Part shown: piece after piece, positions 17,260 to 26,515 of the stretch
How positions within the stretch are numbered: the first letter of the stretch is position 1
Layout of the letters: the number at the start of each line of letters is the position of its first letter
From: Suilimivivens sp963618065
GTDB taxonomy: Bacteria; Bacillota; Clostridia; Lachnospirales; Lachnospiraceae
Length of the DNA stretch: 64,000 nt
Assembly: GCA_963618065.1 (NCBI GenBank)
Contig: CAVERH010000012.1
Location: forward strand, 1-64,000
Direction of reading: 5' to 3'
The notes under the pieces: generated by a model
The model's database searches: none
The model's input: only the letters and a program-made list of their open reading frames with translations
What the model was told of the DNA's origin: nothing
Made by a program: the position numbers and the translations under genes

Positions 17260-17927
17260 AGAATAATCATCCAGATACAGAATGCAGCGTTCCCGGAGCT
17301 CTGACTGAATACAAAGTCCAGAGTGGAAATCCGGGCTCCGCACATCTGGCGGATATCCGGAACCAGCACAAACAGGATCTGCCAGGTCAGCATGTGGACC
17401 AGCACCATCTTTTTCGGAAGGAATGTTTTGCCGGTCGCAACAGCAAAGGCACTTGCTAAAATCAGCACAATCATTCCAACATAAGCAATCAGCATCGCTG
17501 GCATTACCCGGTTATACTGTGCCTGCACCATGAGTGAAGTCTGCTCTCTGCCAAGGAGCGGTGCTAACTGACTGGTCCAGTCCGCAAGGCTTCCGATCAG
17601 AAGATGGATCGCCATTGCAGAAGTAAGATAAATCACACCGCTGATCCGGATCACCATACGTGTTTTGTGATACTCGGGCAGAATCTGTTCATACACGCTC
17701 CGAACTGCCAGTGAACACAATGCAATGCCAATTATTCCCGTTCCAACAAGCAGCGGAAAACGCCATGCCGGATAGGCTCCGCTTAAATACGCCTCTCTTG
17801 CAAAAAGACCACTGTCACTCTGACTTGCCGGGATCACACTTAAACACAGATCCCCTACCAGCATCAGAAATGCTCCAATTGCACCGAGCAGACAACTTCT
17901 ACGATAATTTTTTAATGAAATGTTCAT
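17211..17927 (-). CDS. Multi-pass membrane protein, DUF6796-like
   Basis: A 238-residue integral membrane protein with six or seven predicted hydrophobic helices (LLGAIGAFLMLVGDL near 14-28, LVGTGIIGIALCSLAV near 60, SAMAIHLLIGSLA, ALIAYVGMIVLILASAFAVATG, VLVHMLTWQILFVLVPDI, AFCIWMIILYF). The pattern fits the DUF6796 family found in Clostridia; no function is known. It converges on the GH9 gene and shares its last 49 bp, with no terminator between them. Antisense interference between the two transcripts is possible. Confidence 0.75.
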   Translation of the reverse strand: MNISLKNYRRSCLLGAIGAFLMLVGDLCLSVIPASQSDSGLFAREAYLSGAYPAWRFPLLVGTGIIGIALCSLAVRSVYEQILPEYHKTRMVIRISGVIYLTSAMAIHLLIGSLADWTSQLAPLLGREQTSLMVQAQYNRVMPAMLIAYVGMIVLILASAFAVATGKTFLPKKMVLVHMLTWQILFVLVPDIRQMCGARISTLDFVFSQSSGNAAFCIWMIILYFSSKTFCAAKTRNI

Positions 17928-18053
17928 GTACTACCTCCCCTTTTCTTCTGGTTTTGTTGACCATTTGGTATATGGATGTTGGTTTGCTCTGGTTAGTTCT
18001 GCGTTTGCTTTCTGGATGTTTTCAAGTTAGTCTTTGCTAACCGTTGTATTTTT

Positions 18054-18080
18054 GAAAAGCTGCCTTGTGGCAGCCTTTTC
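18054..18080. terminator. Hairpin in the spacer before the methyltransferase gene
   Basis: GAAAAGCTGCC-TTGT-GGCAGC-CTTTTC forms a 6-bp GC stem extended by A:T pairs, with TTTT on the right in either reading direction. It lies in an otherwise gene-free 270-bp stretch and probably ends transcription from the restriction-modification operon. Confidence 0.55.
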
Positions 18081-18200
18081 ATATGATGTATTCTTATCAT
18101 AATACTAAAATGTAAAATCGTCAACGGGTTTTTGTGTATCCGTTTTCTTGTCATAATATTTTTTCCTTTTTATTTAACGATCCAAAAAATAATCTTGATT

Positions 18201-19103
18201 TTATTCATTACTCTCCATCCTCAGTAATATATTGTTATAATACTCCTCATTTATCTCAAAACCGATATATTCTCTATTTAATCTTTTGGCGGCAACTAAC
18301 GTTGTTCCACACCCACAAAACGGATCTAACACTGTCTGTCCTTCTTTAGTTACTAACGAAATAAGTATTTCCATTAATTCCACCGCTTTTTGCGTTGGAT
18401 GTAATCCTCTATCTGTTTTTTGTGTCTTTACTTTTAGGATATTGGAACATATTTCAAGGCCTTCATTTAAAGTAGTTAATTCTTTTAACTTATCTTCATT
18501 AAATGCCCCAACCTCATATTTAATTATATTATCTGTCAGGGTAGTTCCCTGTGGATAAGGTTTCATAAACCAAAGTACTGGTTCAAATAATGGACGTAGA
18601 TTTCCTATCTTCCATCCTTCCCACGTTAAACTATTCTGTTCATCATTCCTTCTATCAAAAACACAACTAACTCTCTGTGCTCTATATGCTGCTGAATCCT
18701 TTTCCCATGCAATCATATCTTTAAAAATAAAGCCAACATCTTCCATTGCACAGATGCAGCGATGAGCCATTCTTCGTCCTGCAAATATAAAACAGCTTGC
18801 ACCTGGTTTTAATACTCTTAACCAGTCTTCCGCCCACGATGAACACCATTGATAATATTCAATTGGAATATTTCTATCTGATTGTGCCCACCCATTCAAT
18901 GGTTTACCTCTAGTCTTAAAAATACTTCCACATTTTTCTTGAGCTGGGCTTTTTCCCAGCAATGCGCTATTTGTATTGTTATGTAAAACATCCCATTTAT
19001 CATAATTTATCCCATACGGAATATCTGACAATATCAAATGCACAGATTCTGTGTCTACACTCTTTATCAATTGTATTGAATCTCCCAATTCAATTCTACT
19101 CAT
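18201..19103 (-). CDS. Site-specific DNA methyltransferase, M.HindIII-like (beta class, probably N6-adenine)
   Basis: A 300-residue type II methyltransferase. The catalytic motif is SDIPYGI near residue 27 (DIPY variant of DPPY), and the AdoMet motif VLDPFCGCGTT lies near the C-terminus after GLHPTQKAVELME, so the order is that of the beta class. HNNTNSALL, RGKPLNGW and FAGRRMAHRC segments agree with what I remember of M.HindIII, which methylates adenine in AAGCTT. The ATG at 19103 is preferred over the TTG just before it. It follows the endonuclease frame by a few bases. The region is much more AT-rich than the flanking glycosidase genes, suggesting transfer. Confidence 0.85.
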   Translation of the reverse strand: MSRIELGDSIQLIKSVDTESVHLILSDIPYGINYDKWDVLHNNTNSALLGKSPAQEKCGSIFKTRGKPLNGWAQSDRNIPIEYYQWCSSWAEDWLRVLKPGASCFIFAGRRMAHRCICAMEDVGFIFKDMIAWEKDSAAYRAQRVSCVFDRRNDEQNSLTWEGWKIGNLRPLFEPVLWFMKPYPQGTTLTDNIIKYEVGAFNEDKLKELTTLNEGLEICSNILKVKTQKTDRGLHPTQKAVELMEILISLVTKEGQTVLDPFCGCGTTLVAAKRLNREYIGFEINEEYYNNILLRMESNE

Positions 19104-19114
19104 CAATATTTCAC

Positions 19115-19998
19115 CTACCTGTTTAATTTATCAACATACTGTGAAATAACAGTTATTTTTTCCTGTAATTTCTTTGCTTTAATCAATTCTTCTATTGCTT
19201 TTTCTTTGGAATATTTCTTTATTTCCTCTATACAACCTGTCCAATATGCTATTTCTGTTTTTCCTCTATACATAATTAATTTTTTGTAATCATTTAACAT
19301 ACTTTTATATCTTGATTCTGGTAAGCCAATTTTCTTTACAACATAAACATCCATTTTAGGCAAAAAACAACATTTTGCATTTGCAAAACTTAGCGATTTA
19401 TCTCTTGCTATCATTTGAGAAGCATTCCAAAGAGATTCTAAAGTTAAAGACTCTGTCTCTTTCACATTCTCTTCTAATAGAATAGATATGTGCTCCCAAG
19501 CCAATAAACATACATTGTTATCAAGGGCTTTTGAATATATTTGACTAGTAGATTGTGGATATTGAAATATGGTGCAACTAAAACAGCATACTCATTCTCT
19601 GATCCACGCCAATCGCTCAAGTTGCTAACTTTAAAATCCTTCTGATTCTTTGCCGTTCTACTCAGTCTAAAACATTTTGCATCTGCAACCAAACTATAAT
19701 TATACCCCGAAATGCTTTCTGCCAATATGTCAGCACTATCTGCTCTTTCTTCCAAAGCTCTCGATGCCAATCCCAACAATCTAAAGCACCTTGCTAGGAC
19801 TATATCTGAAGCCTTTGAATATAACTTTTCTTCTGTCGAATCATGTTCAATATTTTCAGGAATAGTTCCTATCTGCTTTACAATTTCTTTGAAATCTTTG
19901 TCTGATATATTATCAATATATTTTCTTATTTTCTCGGTTGATTCCTTAAAATCTTTTGCCGAAAGTTCTTTAATTTTTTCTATAAGTTTTTCAAACAT
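19115..19998 (-). pseudogene. HindIII-like restriction endonuclease, split by a one-base frameshift
   Basis: The first part (residues 1-146 in frame) contains a PD-(D/E)xK site VADAKCF with Asp106 and Lys108, Glu83/84 in ALEERADSAD, then FRLSRTAKNQKDFKV, which closely matches HindIII around its Asp108/Lys110. Near 19561-19567 the frame shifts: adding one base restores a HindIII-like continuation (FQYP, then AWEHISILL) reaching a stop at 19115. The catalytic part would be made but the C-terminal third would be replaced by about 28 unrelated residues. The start has AGGAG. An isolated base error in the assembly would give the same picture. Confidence 0.8.
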
Positions 19999-19999
19999 T

Positions 20000-20707
20000 C
20001 AATATCTCCTTTTGTTTCATTCCCCTTGTTTTTTATTTGATCTGACATCGCCCAATTCCTGTCAATTTCAAACACACCATCTATTTTATTTGATGAATGC
20101 AAAATTGGTACTCTTCTTTATAAAACAGTCCATTTTTGTCTCCTAACTTGCTATCATATATCCCATAATCCTTTTCTTTTTATTATATTCGATATAGTCA
20201 ATAATAGCAACGAAACTTGTGTTTGACTTTTCTATATTATAGCATCTTAAACTCTCGAACACAAGTTCTGTGTTGATTTTCCTTTCATCTTTCCTCATGC
20301 ATAATCTCTCCTACTCGTTCAGAATGGGATCAATAACAGATTCAATCCCCCTACTTGGTATGAATCCTATTCTGAATGCAAATGCTTACTTGATACAAAA
20401 GCCGGAAAATATCTTGAATACTGAAACTACCATGATAGCTATTTCAAGCCATTGATGGAATAGATTAATAACATCTTTATTGTATATGTATTCAGTACAA
20501 ATTCCAGCGCATCTAACAACATTATGCAACTTCTATAATTCTTGTAGAATTAACTTTTCTTAATATTCCCGTTCTTAAAGACTATCTTTTGCCAATTCCA
20601 AGCACCAGGAACTGCAGCACCGGAACTCTTGAAATAATTTTAACAATTATAGCAAGTTATGGGGGATAGTGCTATCAACCATTCTTAACATCCATTCCGC
20701 ATTTATG
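20000..20707. other. AT-rich gene-free spacer upstream of the restriction-modification operon
   Basis: No convincing gene. On the minus strand a promoter TTGTGT-N17-TATAAT (20264-20259 and 20241-20236) would serve the endonuclease and methyltransferase genes. Short broken minus-strand frames between 20000 and 20160 look like coding remnants but match nothing I know. An inverted repeat TTCAGAAT/ATTCTGAA sits at 20318-20325 and 20369-20376. Confidence 0.45.
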
Positions 20708-21988
20708 TTAATTTCCGTGGCATTCTTTCTTCCAGACCCCCGTGTTCACATTTTCAATCTTCACATCAGCATCTTTTATAAGAAGTCCACAATCCTGTGC
20801 AACATTCACCGTAAGGTCTGACGGTGCAAGATCAAAACAATTTCCTTTCAACGAAAGATTTGAAGAGGGCTTACGGGAATAGTCGATATTACGCAAAACT
20901 ACGTTTCTGATATTATCTTTTATGCCAACAACCCCCATTGCATTTTCACCCATGCAGGTTATTCCGTTAAAATACACGTTATTCACTGCATAATCTGTTT
21001 TCCGGTCAGGCTTCTGCTTAAACGAAAGGTGGGAATCATGACTTACTGCCATGATAAAGACCGGCTCTCCATTTCCCCACCAGTTGCCCGCACGGACACG
21101 AGTATCAATGATACAGTTATCAACTCTTACATTTTCCACTAAAGCGCACTCATCATGACACATAATACACAAGCCACGATTACTTTCTTTAATAATACAG
21201 TTTGAAATAAGGACATTCCTCACTACACTGTAAATATAGCCAATCACAATGGCCTTTGAGCAGGATCTGAGAACACAATTTGTAATCACAATATCCTCAC
21301 ACGGCCGATTCCAGTCCGTAATGCAGGAAAGCGCAATACAGTCATCACCACTTGAGATATGACAGTCGGAAATGGTCACTCCTTTACAGCTGCACAGATG
21401 AATTCCATCATCATTCGGAATATTCAAATCAGTATCAATATTCAAATTGGAAATACGAACCTTTTCACAATTATGAAAGCTTAATGTCCAGCACGGGGCA
21501 TCCAGAATTGTCACCCCTGAAACCATAATATTTTTACAATCATAAAAGAAAATACACTGTCCCGGGCGCTTGCCAATCGGATAAGTGCACTCTGCTTTCT
21601 GCTGTTCATTCATCACCATTCCATCCGGTATATTCATCGTTGTCGTATCATAAAATTCATGCCCGCTCAGATCAATCGTACCGCTTCCTGTAATGGAAAC
21701 ATGATCATATCCCATGTTAACAATCAGGGCTCTTAGCTGGCCAAGCTCATTATGATAAAAATCCTGCTCCGGATAATCTTCCAGATTACCGGATGCTTTA
21801 ATCACTGCTCCTGCTTCAAGGTACATGGATACTCCACGAAGATTAATTGTCCCGGTAAGAAATGTTCCAGCCGGTACAAGAATCGTTGATCTCTTCTTCC
21901 AAGCCTCCTCAACTGCATTCTCAAAGGCTTCTGTGTTCATGGTAACTCCATCCCCTTCTGCTCCGTGATCAAGTATATTAATCATCAT
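20708..21988 (-). CDS. Glycoside hydrolase family 28 (polygalacturonase-type)
   Basis: A 426-residue GH28 protein. The start at 21988 (MMINILDHGAEGDG) has a strong GAGGAGG; the frame runs 42 codons further upstream but that part belongs to something else. The N-terminus DHGAEGDGVTMNTEAFE is the pectate-lyase superfamily opening, followed by parallel beta-helix coils. The catalytic aspartates lie in NIPNDDGIHL (GH28 NTD equivalent) and SSGDDCIALS. These enzymes hydrolyse galacturonan or rhamnogalacturonan oligomers. It lacks a signal peptide and so probably acts inside the cell. It follows the GH31 gene in the same direction. Confidence 0.9.
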   Translation of the reverse strand: MMINILDHGAEGDGVTMNTEAFENAVEEAWKKRSTILVPAGTFLTGTINLRGVSMYLEAGAVIKASGNLEDYPEQDFYHNELGQLRALIVNMGYDHVSITGSGTIDLSGHEFYDTTTMNIPDGMVMNEQQKAECTYPIGKRPGQCIFFYDCKNIMVSGVTILDAPCWTLSFHNCEKVRISNLNIDTDLNIPNDDGIHLCSCKGVTISDCHISSGDDCIALSCITDWNRPCEDIVITNCVLRSCSKAIVIGYIYSVVRNVLISNCIIKESNRGLCIMCHDECALVENVRVDNCIIDTRVRAGNWWGNGEPVFIMAVSHDSHLSFKQKPDRKTDYAVNNVYFNGITCMGENAMGVVGIKDNIRNVVLRNIDYSRKPSSNLSLKGNCFDLAPSDLTVNVAQDCGLLIKDADVKIENVNTGVWKKECHGN

Positions 21989-22114
21989 AAAACCTCCTCT
22001 GTCGTTCTTTATAGTTTCCATACTCTTATTTTTCCCATCAATATAAATTGGGTTCGTGAAGGCTTTCCGTCCCTGTTCATCGACACATTCAATGCGGACG
22101 TACTTTTTTTGCAA
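21989..22114 (-). pseudogene. C-terminal remnant, possibly of a PHP-domain protein
   Basis: An open frame continuous with GH28 encodes KYVRIECVDEQGRKAFTNPI followed by about 20 further residues. The first part resembles the last strand pair of PHP-type metallophosphoesterases, which often end in a YVRxEC...WTNPI motif. No upstream portion of such a gene is present; the frame is bounded by a hairpin at 22118-22151. It is probably what remains after a deletion between the GH31 and GH28 genes. Recognition is from a short motif only. Confidence 0.45.
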
Positions 22115-22117
22115 AAC

Positions 22118-22151
22118 ACCTCTGGAAGAAATATTATTTTCTCCCAGAGGT
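22118..22151 (-). terminator. Hairpin between GH31 and GH28
   Basis: ACCTCTGG at 22118-22125 pairs perfectly with CCAGAGGT at 22144-22151. On the minus strand it is followed by TGTTTTGC, a weak T-tract, so it could partly end GH31 transcription. Confidence 0.5.
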
Positions 22152-22243
22152 ATTCTGATTTTGTGATAATAGATTAACCTGAATGTTACTCTTTATATGG
22201 ATGTTGTGTCATTAGTGCTTTCACAACCTATTTCGGCAACAGC

Positions 22244-24586
22244 CTACAGTGTAACAGTAACCTCTGCATTTCCGGAAAGACTGATTACAGTATCCTTGCC
22301 TTCGGTCTTCACATCACCTGCAGATACGGAAGCAACAGCCACATTCACAAGGCGGACAGAGTAATTCCTGTCACTCTTAACGGTAATATGGATCTGATTT
22401 CCTTCTCTCTTTGCTGTCATGGAAATCTCTTCCTTCTGATCCATGCCATAAACAACTGCTTCTGCAGTCTTGCCATCCTTTAATGCATAAAGTCTTAATT
22501 CTGCGCCATCGCCATAATCGTAATCCGGCTTGTCATCATGTGCACCCATTGCAACGATGGAATTCTCCTTCACCATAAGAGGAATGCTTAAGTAGCCGTG
22601 CTTTTCGGTAATCCATCCGCAGCCTTCCTTTTCTTCTCCGGTAAAGAAGTCTGTCCAGGTTCCCTTCGGCAGATAGTACTCAGCAATGCTCTGGTCGTTG
22701 AAAATCGGTGCAACCAGAAGGTTATCGCCCAGCATATACTGCTTGTCCACATAATGACAGGTTTTATCCTCGGTATATTCCAGAACCATGCTTCTCATGG
22801 TCGGAACACCGGTAATAGAGGTTTCAATTGCGGTCTTGTAAAGGTAAGGCATTAAGCTTGCCTTTAATCTGGTGAAGAAACGAACCACATCCACAGCTTC
22901 CTCATCATAAACCCACGGTACTCTGTAAGAGGAGCTTCCGTGGAGTCTGGAATGGGAAGAAAGAAGTCCGAATGCTACCCAGCGCTTATAAACATCTGCG
23001 GTAGAGGTATTCTCGAATCCGCCGATATCATGTGCCCAGAATCCGAATCCACTCATTAAGAGGGACAGACCGCCACGAAGACTTTCTTCCATGGATTCAT
23101 AATCGGACCAACAGTCACCGCCCCAGTGTACCGGGAACTTCTGACCACCAACGGTTGCGGAACGTGCAAAGAGAACTGCCTGACCTTTGCCTCTCTTGCG
23201 CTCTAACAATTCATAAACACACTTGTTGTAAAGGTAAGTGTAGTAGTTGTGCATCTTCTTCGGATCAGAGCCATCATGATAAACCACACCTTCTGAAGGA
23301 ATTCTCTCACCGAAGTCGGTCTTGAAGCAGTCAACGCCCATATCAAGCAGAACCTCCAGCTTGCTCTGGAACCACTTACATGCTTCCGGATTCGTAAAGT
23401 CTACAATTGCCATGCCCGGCTGCCACATATCCCACTGCCATACCTGACCGTTCGTTCTCTTAATAAAGTAGCCCTTTTCCACACCTTCATCGAAAAGGAC
23501 AGATTCCTGACCGATGTAGCTGTTGATCCAGACGCAGATGTTCAGTCCCTTTGCCTTAATTCTCTTAAGGAGTCCTGCCGGATCCGGGAATACACGGTTA
23601 TCCCATACGAAATCGCTCCAATGGAATTCCTTCATCCAGAAGCAGTCAAAATGAAAGGTTCTAAGCGGAATCCCACGGTCTAACATTCCATCAATGAAGC
23701 TCATAACGGTTGCTTCGTCATAGTTCGTGGTAAAGGAGGTGGAAAGCCACAGTCCAAAGGTCCACGGTGCAGGAAGGGACGGCTTACCGGTAAGGTCGGT
23801 ATAACGTGTCAGTACTTCCTTCATGGTCGGTCCGTTAATGAGGAAGTAATCCAGATAGCCGCCCGGTACGGAAAACTCGGTTCTGGTTACCATTTCCGTT
23901 GCAACTTCGATGGAAACCTTCTCCGGATGGTTCACAAGGACACCATAGCCCTTATTCGTGATAAAGAACGGAATGTTCTTGTAGGACTGCTCGGTGCTTG
24001 TACCACCATCGGCGTTCCAGATGTCAATGCTCTGTCCATTCTTTACGAAAGGAGTGAAACGCTCGCCGGTACCATAAACCAGTTCGCCCACCGATAAGGA
24101 AAGCATCTGACGCATATAGGTTTCTTCTGCATCGGTATCGTTGTAGGCAAAGCCCTTGAAATCGGTCTTCATGAGTGCGAGATCACGTCCTGCACTTCTG
24201 GTAATCAGCTCGCCATTGCGGTAATAGGTCATGGACCAGTTTTTCTTCGTAATGACTAAGGTCAGCTCGCCGCTCTTAATGCTGATTTCTTCCTCGGTAT
24301 CAATGACATCAAGCGGAAGCTCCTCGTTCAGCTCCAGTGCAAAGGAAGGGGTATTCACTACTTCTCCCTTATAATGATAAGTACGCACTCTTAAGATTTC
24401 CGGTGCCGGAGAGGTAATCTCCAGTGTCAGGTTAATACCGCCTAAGGTATCTCCTCTTGTCACGATGTGCACGGTCGGTGCGCAGATGGTGACTTTTTTT
24501 TCTTCGATCTTGGTGAAGTAAGCCTCTGCAGGTGCAAAGCAACTGCATCCTTCCTTCTGTAACCAGCATCCATTACTGAATTTCAT
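22244..24586 (-). CDS. yicI: Alpha-xylosidase, glycoside hydrolase family 31 (YicI-like)
   Basis: A 780-residue GH31 enzyme. The nucleophile is Asp424 in KTDFGE (422-427), the sequence typical of alpha-xylosidases such as YicI. The acid/base is the aspartate of HWGGDCWSDYESM near 490. WTFGLWLSTSF and FHFDCFWMKEF near 275 and 310 form the substrate pocket, and C-terminal beta domains follow. It removes terminal alpha-xylose from xyloglucan oligosaccharides (isoprimeverose-type) in the cytoplasm; no signal peptide is present. With GH28 downstream and GH9 about 5 kb away it points to use of plant cell-wall oligosaccharides. Confidence 0.93.
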   Translation of the reverse strand: MKFSNGCWLQKEGCSCFAPAEAYFTKIEEKKVTICAPTVHIVTRGDTLGGINLTLEITSPAPEILRVRTYHYKGEVVNTPSFALELNEELPLDVIDTEEEISIKSGELTLVITKKNWSMTYYRNGELITRSAGRDLALMKTDFKGFAYNDTDAEETYMRQMLSLSVGELVYGTGERFTPFVKNGQSIDIWNADGGTSTEQSYKNIPFFITNKGYGVLVNHPEKVSIEVATEMVTRTEFSVPGGYLDYFLINGPTMKEVLTRYTDLTGKPSLPAPWTFGLWLSTSFTTNYDEATVMSFIDGMLDRGIPLRTFHFDCFWMKEFHWSDFVWDNRVFPDPAGLLKRIKAKGLNICVWINSYIGQESVLFDEGVEKGYFIKRTNGQVWQWDMWQPGMAIVDFTNPEACKWFQSKLEVLLDMGVDCFKTDFGERIPSEGVVYHDGSDPKKMHNYYTYLYNKCVYELLERKRGKGQAVLFARSATVGGQKFPVHWGGDCWSDYESMEESLRGGLSLLMSGFGFWAHDIGGFENTSTADVYKRWVAFGLLSSHSRLHGSSSYRVPWVYDEEAVDVVRFFTRLKASLMPYLYKTAIETSITGVPTMRSMVLEYTEDKTCHYVDKQYMLGDNLLVAPIFNDQSIAEYYLPKGTWTDFFTGEEKEGCGWITEKHGYLSIPLMVKENSIVAMGAHDDKPDYDYGDGAELRLYALKDGKTAEAVVYGMDQKEEISMTAKREGNQIHITVKSDRNYSVRLVNVAVASVSAGDVKTEGKDTVISLSGNAEVTVTL

Positions 24587-24820
24587 GTTGTTACCCTACC
24601 CTTTCTTTTCGTTTTTGTTGGTTATTTTTGTTGCTGCTTTTGTTTCTTTTATTATTTACTATTTCCTTCCGGTATGGATCATACCCATTTCAATTATAAT
24701 GATAGCATATAATGTTTTTTTATTCCATTCTTTAATTATTTTTTACTGTTCTGACACAATATTGACATTTGCTTTTTCGAATTGTTTATGCTACGCTTTT
24801 TGGAAAGAAAGGATCGCAAT

Positions 24821-26398
24821 ATGAACAAAGACACCTGGAAAATTACACATTTATCCACTGAAACTACACAAAAATTATTATTCATCTTCATTCTGATCCT
24901 TGGGATCGGAGCACGGTTATGGATGTTTGGTGATGTGCCGGGTGGAATCAATCAGGATGAGGCATTTGCTGCCCGGGAAGCATGGTCCCTGCTGCATTAC
25001 GGGAAAGACTCCTTTGGGTACTCCTATCCCATGTATCTGACGGCCTGGGGAAGCGGCATGAACGCCTTGAATACTTATCTGATGATGCCGTTTATTGCAC
25101 TTTTCGGTATGCATACCTGGGTCTTCCGGCTGCCGCAGATGCTGATTGGTATCTTATCCCTGTTTGCCATAGAAGAAATTGTCAGCAAAGTAGCCGACTG
25201 GAAATGCTCCTTACTTGCCATGTTCCTTTTAGCAGTCAGTCCCTGGCATATTATGCTTTCCCGCTGGGCACTGGAAAGCAATCTGGTCGTTGGCTTTCTG
25301 CTGTTTGGACTACTATTCTTTATTTATGGACTGGAAAAGCAACCCTTTTTCATTTTGTCTGCCGTATTCTATGGTCTGAGCTTATATTGCTATGCTGCTG
25401 TATGGCCAATCGTTCCAATCATAATTCTGATGCAGGGATTGTATCTTTTATATGTACATAAAGTAAAAATCACCAGATATATTGTGATTGCTGTTATCAC
25501 CTTTATCCTGTTTGCGATCCCCATTCTTCTTTTTTATCTCGTAAATATGGACATCCTGTCGGAGATTGTAACGCCATGGTTCTCCGTTCCTCGTCTCATT
25601 TATTTCCGCGGTTCAGATTTTTCTGTTCTGGATATCCCGGGAAAATTTAACGCTCTGCTTCAACTTCTTTTAACGGAAAAAGATGACTGCTATTGGAACA
25701 GCACCGCCGAATTCGGACTTTATTATAAATATGGACTGGTATTTACCGTAACAGGTCTCGCCGTCTGTGTGAAACAGACCTGGAAAAGCCTGAGAGATCG
25801 AACGTATCATGGATATATGTTCTTCATGATCCAGTTCCTGCTGGCCGTGATCCTCGGAATGCTGATCCACGTCAACGTCAACCGGATCAACTCTATTCAT
25901 ACATGTGTTTTGATTTTTATGGCGATTGGAATCGAGCAGTACATCCTGCTGTTTAAAAAGAAATTTCCTCATGCAGGTGTGGTAATCGCTGCATTATATC
26001 TTGTAGCATTTATTTCTTTTGAGCATTTTTACTTTACAACATATGAAGATAACATCAGTCAATATTTTAAAAAGGGGATTGAGCCGGCCGTTCTCTATGC
26101 TGAAAGCCAGCGTAACGCAGGTCAGTCCATCCATATTGGAGATTCCTTTAATTATGAGCAGATTCTGGTATTTTCAACAATCACCCCGGATGAATACAAA
26201 TCATCTGTAGAATATACCAATTATCCGGCTGCCTTTTTGGATATCCGTCAATGCCAGAATTATATCTTTCACAGTTATCCGATGGGTGAAAATGGCATTT
26301 ATCTCATATACGGATTGTCCGAAGAGGATAAAATTAATTATGAACAGCAGGGATATCAGGTTACCCGCTTTGATACCGTCAGTGTTCTTCAGAAGTAA
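24821..26398 (+). CDS. Membrane glycosyltransferase of the GT39/GT83 (ArnT/PMT-like) type
   Basis: About 525 residues from the ATG at 24821, which has AAAGGA eight bases upstream. It has about a dozen hydrophobic helices. The first extracytoplasmic loop carries GGINQDEAFAAREAWSL near residues 38-54, where Asp-Glu is the catalytic acidic pair of the GT-C fold. LAVSPWHIMLSRWALESN near 140 is also typical. Such enzymes move a sugar from a polyprenyl-phosphate carrier to a protein or envelope glycan outside the membrane. The soluble C-terminus may bind the acceptor. The gene stands alone, divergent from GH31, and ends in a bidirectional terminator. Donor and acceptor are unknown. Confidence 0.8.
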   Translation: MNKDTWKITHLSTETTQKLLFIFILILGIGARLWMFGDVPGGINQDEAFAAREAWSLLHYGKDSFGYSYPMYLTAWGSGMNALNTYLMMPFIALFGMHTWVFRLPQMLIGILSLFAIEEIVSKVADWKCSLLAMFLLAVSPWHIMLSRWALESNLVVGFLLFGLLFFIYGLEKQPFFILSAVFYGLSLYCYAAVWPIVPIIILMQGLYLLYVHKVKITRYIVIAVITFILFAIPILLFYLVNMDILSEIVTPWFSVPRLIYFRGSDFSVLDIPGKFNALLQLLLTEKDDCYWNSTAEFGLYYKYGLVFTVTGLAVCVKQTWKSLRDRTYHGYMFFMIQFLLAVILGMLIHVNVNRINSIHTCVLIFMAIGIEQYILLFKKKFPHAGVVIAALYLVAFISFEHFYFTTYEDNISQYFKKGIEPAVLYAESQRNAGQSIHIGDSFNYEQILVFSTITPDEYKSSVEYTNYPAAFLDIRQCQNYIFHSYPMGENGIYLIYGLSEEDKINYEQQGYQVTRFDTVSVLQK

Positions 26399-26402
26399 AA
26401 AT

Positions 26403-26450
26403 AAAACCTTCAGGAAATATCACCATACCGTATATTTCACTGAAGGTTTT
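26403..26450. terminator. Bidirectional intrinsic terminator
   Basis: AAAACCTTCAG (26403-26413) pairs with CTGAAGGTTTT (26440-26450), with inner A:T pairs and a T-tract on each strand. It separates the glycosyltransferase gene from the converging secreted-protein gene. Confidence 0.85.
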
Positions 26451-26515
26451 TCTTCTATATATGTTATATGATAACACTTATATTTATAAAGCAAATTTGA
26501 ATGTTCTTATTTCTC

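Noticed and set aside
20000..20160. Degraded gene or transposase end upstream of the restriction system
   Set aside because: Short minus-strand frames such as one with KIDGVFEIDRNWAMSD can be joined by a frameshift, but I could not match them to any family.
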